From Taiwanofungus camphoratus (taxonomy: Eukaryota > Basidiomycota > Agaricomycetes > Polyporales > Taiwanofungaceae), in the NCBI GenBank assembly GCA_003999685.1, contig CP021233.1:372001-436000 (forward strand): a stretch of DNA of 64,000 bases. Direction: 5' to 3'. Shown one piece after another: positions 59,073-64,000 of the stretch. A program made the position numbers and the translations under genes. Position 1 is the stretch's first letter; the number at the start of each line of letters is the position of its first letter. The notes beneath the pieces are model-generated. The model saw only the letters and a list, made by a program, of their open reading frames with translations. It made no database searches and had not been told where the DNA came from.

Positions 59073-60884
59073 TCACTGGCAGTCAAAAAATCCGCCGAAG
59101 TCCCACTGCCTCCTCTTCTGTCCCTCGCGCATCCAGCCGAGCCTCTCCGCCGTCAGGCCTGCCACGCGCACGAACAGCGTGCCGTCCAGGACATCCGCGC
59201 CCTCGAGCGGCGCGGCACTGTCTTTCGCGAGCTCCGCAAGGTGGCCTGCACGTCGTGTCCCGTACAGCGACGCGAAGTGTGCGAGGCCGCGCTGCAGCTT
59301 GCAGAGGTGGTCGTCCGGGTGCACGAGCGTCGTCTGCACGATCGGCAGCCATGGGTTCGGCGAGGCGTCCGTGGGCCTGAGCGTGTCGCCTGCGGGCGTG
59401 GCGTGCGGCGCACCGTGCTCGGTTGGCCGTGGAGAGACGGCAGCATAGAAATTGCGGATGGGGATCGCCGGCCGGCCGCGGGCGACCCACCAGGCGAGGC
59501 AGTTCATGAAGTAGGTGCGGAGGAGGATCGAGGTTGAGGTAGGGGAGAGGTACGCGGTAAGCGAGTGCATGAAGAGCACTGATGTCACCAAATGCATCCT
59601 GAGATAGACTGAATCAATGCATGCGGAAGAAAGTGGTGACAGCAATCGTACAGGAAAAAGTCGGCGTTGAAATCATCGCCATCAGAACTCTGTCCTCTTC
59701 CACCCCATCCGCCCACGCCGTACACAAGTACGTTCATCCAAATGAGCTCTTCAATCTTATCCGCGACTTCTTCCGCATTTGTCCCATCGACAGTCCATGC
59801 TTGTGCCAGATTGCACAACCTCTCCCCGCGTACAGTGAGCACACGCCTGAATGCAGACACATCGTCATGGTCCGGACATGGCAGGCCGATGGAAGCAGGC
59901 GTAAAGTCGGGGTTGTGCAAGATTTGCGCGAGCACAGTCAGCGCGTTTACGCTTGTCTTGCTCTGTTTGTCTTCGTTAACTGGGACTGCATTCTGTACTT
60001 TATCCAGTACAAGTGAGGGAAGGAGTGAGGTCAGACGAGAGACTGCAGCATTGGCGGCATCAGAGGAAGCAGCAGCAGCGTATTCAAAAATAGATTCCGG
60101 AATGAGAACGGGTGCATCATCGTGGTGAATTGCGGTCTGCGCCAGACCTAATATTCGGTGAGATGCACAGTCAGTATAGCGTATACCATTGAGCGGCGAA
60201 TAGACTTGATTACCCTCTGCAACCATCCCGAGAAGTCCAAACTCAGCACCATATCCGGTATGGATTAGGGGGTGCAGAAGTCCAGCGAGGAAGCGGTTCA
60301 ACATTCTCATCGGCGGTTTCCCGTGCTCTGGAGCGTTGATGTTGAACCTCAAGGAAAATATGTATTCCTCGATTGTATGCCCCATACCATCCTTCAGCAG
60401 AGCTGAAGAAAAGAACTCAAGGTAGGCGTTATAAAATCTGGAAAATGCACTCAATGACCCCGGTTGTCAGAATATGACACCCAAGGACGCACTCCTCGTC
60501 TCCTAAATGTTCATGGAAGTTCGTTATATCGATGGCCTGTGGTGACTTGAAAGCGGGGCGCATGTACGAAACGTGCGTCTGATAGGCGGCCTCTAGGAGA
60601 GGACCACTTGCGCCCAGATAGTAAATTGCAAGAAGATGATGTGATGTATGGCTTATACGAAGCCTGTTCACATCATGACCAATCTATAATCGCGACGACG
60701 CTCACTTGTGAAAGCCCTTGTCGTTGAAAAAGATGTGCCACCTTTTGTGATTGTCTTTTAGAGTATCCGACAAGACGACGCTAGATTCATCCGTTATCCC
60801 AGGCCAACGCTGGGGAGACAAAGGAGAAGGGGGAGCAGAAGGGATAGGGAAGAGAGCGTCGAGCCTCGTATTTGTGGAAGTCAT
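59073..60884 (-). CDS. Questin oxidase-like protein (DUF4243), copy 2
   Basis: Five exons (60884-60706, 60651-60493, 60437-60214, 60147-59652, 59598-59073) give 527 residues. It has RWPGITDESS, HWHIFF-like HIFFNDKGFHN, HTSHHLLAIYYLGA, FHEHLGDEE, EEYIFSLRFNI, LLHPLIHTGYGAEFG, GLAQTAIHHDD, VYGVGGWGGRG, and TTLVHPDDHLCKLQR with DGTLFVRVAGLTAERL. Start at 60884 because the conserved LDALFPIPS motif follows within six residues, as in copy 1; the in-frame upstream ATGs would add an unconserved leader. The third intron (60148-60213, 66 nt) is in frame and stop-free. The putative function is Baeyer-Villiger-type oxidation of an aromatic polyketide or a similar substrate; unproven. It matches the family consensus somewhat better than copy 1. 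Confidence 0.9.
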
Positions 60885-62047
60885 TTTTGCCAATTGTATC
60901 TGTCGGTATGCAAACATGGCCGCAGGAGGAGAAATCGAAATGATGCTATTCGGTCGACGACTTAATATACTCAACAACCCTGCGGGTGACGTCACTAGGT
61001 CCATCAGTGGGGACCAGGCGCACCCAGTTATGAACGAAACTTACCAAAAGAAGATTATGGTGTAGTCAAAAACATCGTGTGACCCCTATTTGCATTCTGG
61101 TGAGACAGCAAGGCGGGCTTGTAAGCAGTGCGTAGGCCTGCTGACCGTCGCATGACCCCGCCAGAAGCCGGAGGACCTGGTCTTAGGTCGGCCAACTGGC
61201 TGAAATTCGAGAATCTCTCACGGGACCTGTAGCAATCGTGGGATGGAAAGAACATTACTTGCACAACTCAAGGGCGAGAGTCTTGGAAATTCAAAAGGCG
61301 AGCCGAGAAGACGCGTCGAAATCGCGTCACGTGCTGGGAGAGCTAGATACACAGGACCCCCGAGCCATTTGTGCGCCACCGTGACCAATACACAAATGGA
61401 CGAGTGAGAAGGTCGCAACCCAGGCTAATAACCACAGCGATTGCATGCTGCTCGTAGAGTGAAATACCCCTGTTAGAAGCAATGTTCGCAGTGAAGATTA
61501 TTATCACGCTGCGAAAGCAACCATACTCGTAACCAACTTTGAAACCTGAATCCCCGAGGAGCATCTCTCCAGCGAAGCAGATTTCGCACACAGATTGGTT
61601 CTTCTGGAGGTGAATGACAATGGGGGGAACATCTGGCAATCAGGCTGGAATCTCCACCTGGCCAACGGTGGAACTGGCATTGGAATCTGGCTCACAGTCG
61701 TTCCACGGAATGCAGCTTGCGAACTCCATGTCCCGAGCTCGCGAGGTTCACGGGTGGTTCACGGAAGCTCCCCGAGATTAGCATAGTGGACAGTTGGCAT
61801 GGTATACGTCAAGCACCGGAAAGGCGAGGCACACTCCGCTCTACCTTCGAAGCGAGGGAGGGAGACGGTGCTCTGTCCTGCCATCAATACACGACAGCGC
61901 AGAATCTGGCGGTCTAGGAACCTAAGCCAGTACATGATCTCAGTGGGCAAATAGAGGCCGCTTTGTATTTGACGGGCTTCACGGAGGGTATAGATACACG
62001 ATAGTCCTACATAATTGCTTTCACTGCCAACGAGAATCATTATCTCG
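60885..62047. other. Spacer between questin oxidase-like copy 2 and the sulfhydrylase gene
   Basis: Just under 1.2 kb without a supported gene. It contains the upstream region of copy 2 and the 3' end of the sulfhydrylase gene. The short open frames do not resemble proteins. Confidence 0.45.

Positions 62048-64000
<1,953 letters not shown>

Overview
The window looks like nuclear DNA of an agaricomycete fungus (Basidiomycota), probably of polypore type. Genes are dense and rich in introns of about 45-75 nt with GT...AG ends. The gene content is eukaryotic: TFIIIC subunit, histone H4, a single-chain CPSase-ATCase URA2, and ERG25. Several families present (SLATT_fungal, DUF2236/MpaB-type and questin-oxidase-like proteins, sacsin-like proteins) are common in such fungi. 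The assignment to polypores is inference. I read all exon structures by eye from reading frame plus splice sites.

Layout. 1-0.9 kb: GC-rich, no gene. 0.9-4 kb: TFIIIC small subunit (-), mitochondrial rRNA 2'-O-methyltransferase MRM2 (+), six-exon histone H4 (-). 4.8-13.5 kb: one 13-exon gene for a ~2664-residue sacsin-like protein with two Hsp90-type ATPase modules and a C-terminal BTB/POZ domain. 14-20.6 kb: tyrosyl-tRNA synthetase (+), a J-domain protein with an N-terminal zinc-ribbon-like segment (+), and a 14-TM MFS drug/H+ transporter (-). 20.6-28.9 kb is sparse. It holds an inverted-repeat element directly upstream of a tiny four-exon gene for a 52-residue hydrophobic, cysteine-rich peptide, and one disordered Lys/Gly-rich protein gene (-).

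28.5-37 kb: a divergent tandem segmental duplication, each copy carrying a gene (-) for a SLATT_fungal protein, a two-TM domain related to effectors of nucleotide-signalling conflict systems in bacteria. The two genes share a 96-bp patch with one mismatch inside otherwise diverged sequence. 37.1-46.1 kb: URA2 (-) and ERG25 (+) diverging from a 442-bp promoter. 46.5-50 kb: F-box protein (+) facing a cyclopropane-fatty-acid synthase-like methyltransferase (-). 50-53 kb: no gene seen. 53-60.9 kb: an MpaB/DUF2236-type oxygenase (+) next to two paralogous questin-oxidase-like (DUF4243) genes (-), which are separated by a 738-bp stretch without a single CpG. 62-64 kb: O-acetylhomoserine sulfhydrylase-type gene (-), running off the right end.

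How the genes fit together: most are independent housekeeping genes. Three groups look like accessory biology: the SLATT pair, the oxygenase/questin-oxidase group (possibly a small oxidative metabolism cluster), and the sacsin-BTB protein (a possible chaperone-to-ubiquitin link). Three genes (TyrRS, ERG25, MpaB-like) each contain one intron with a GC donor in the context GCAAGT.
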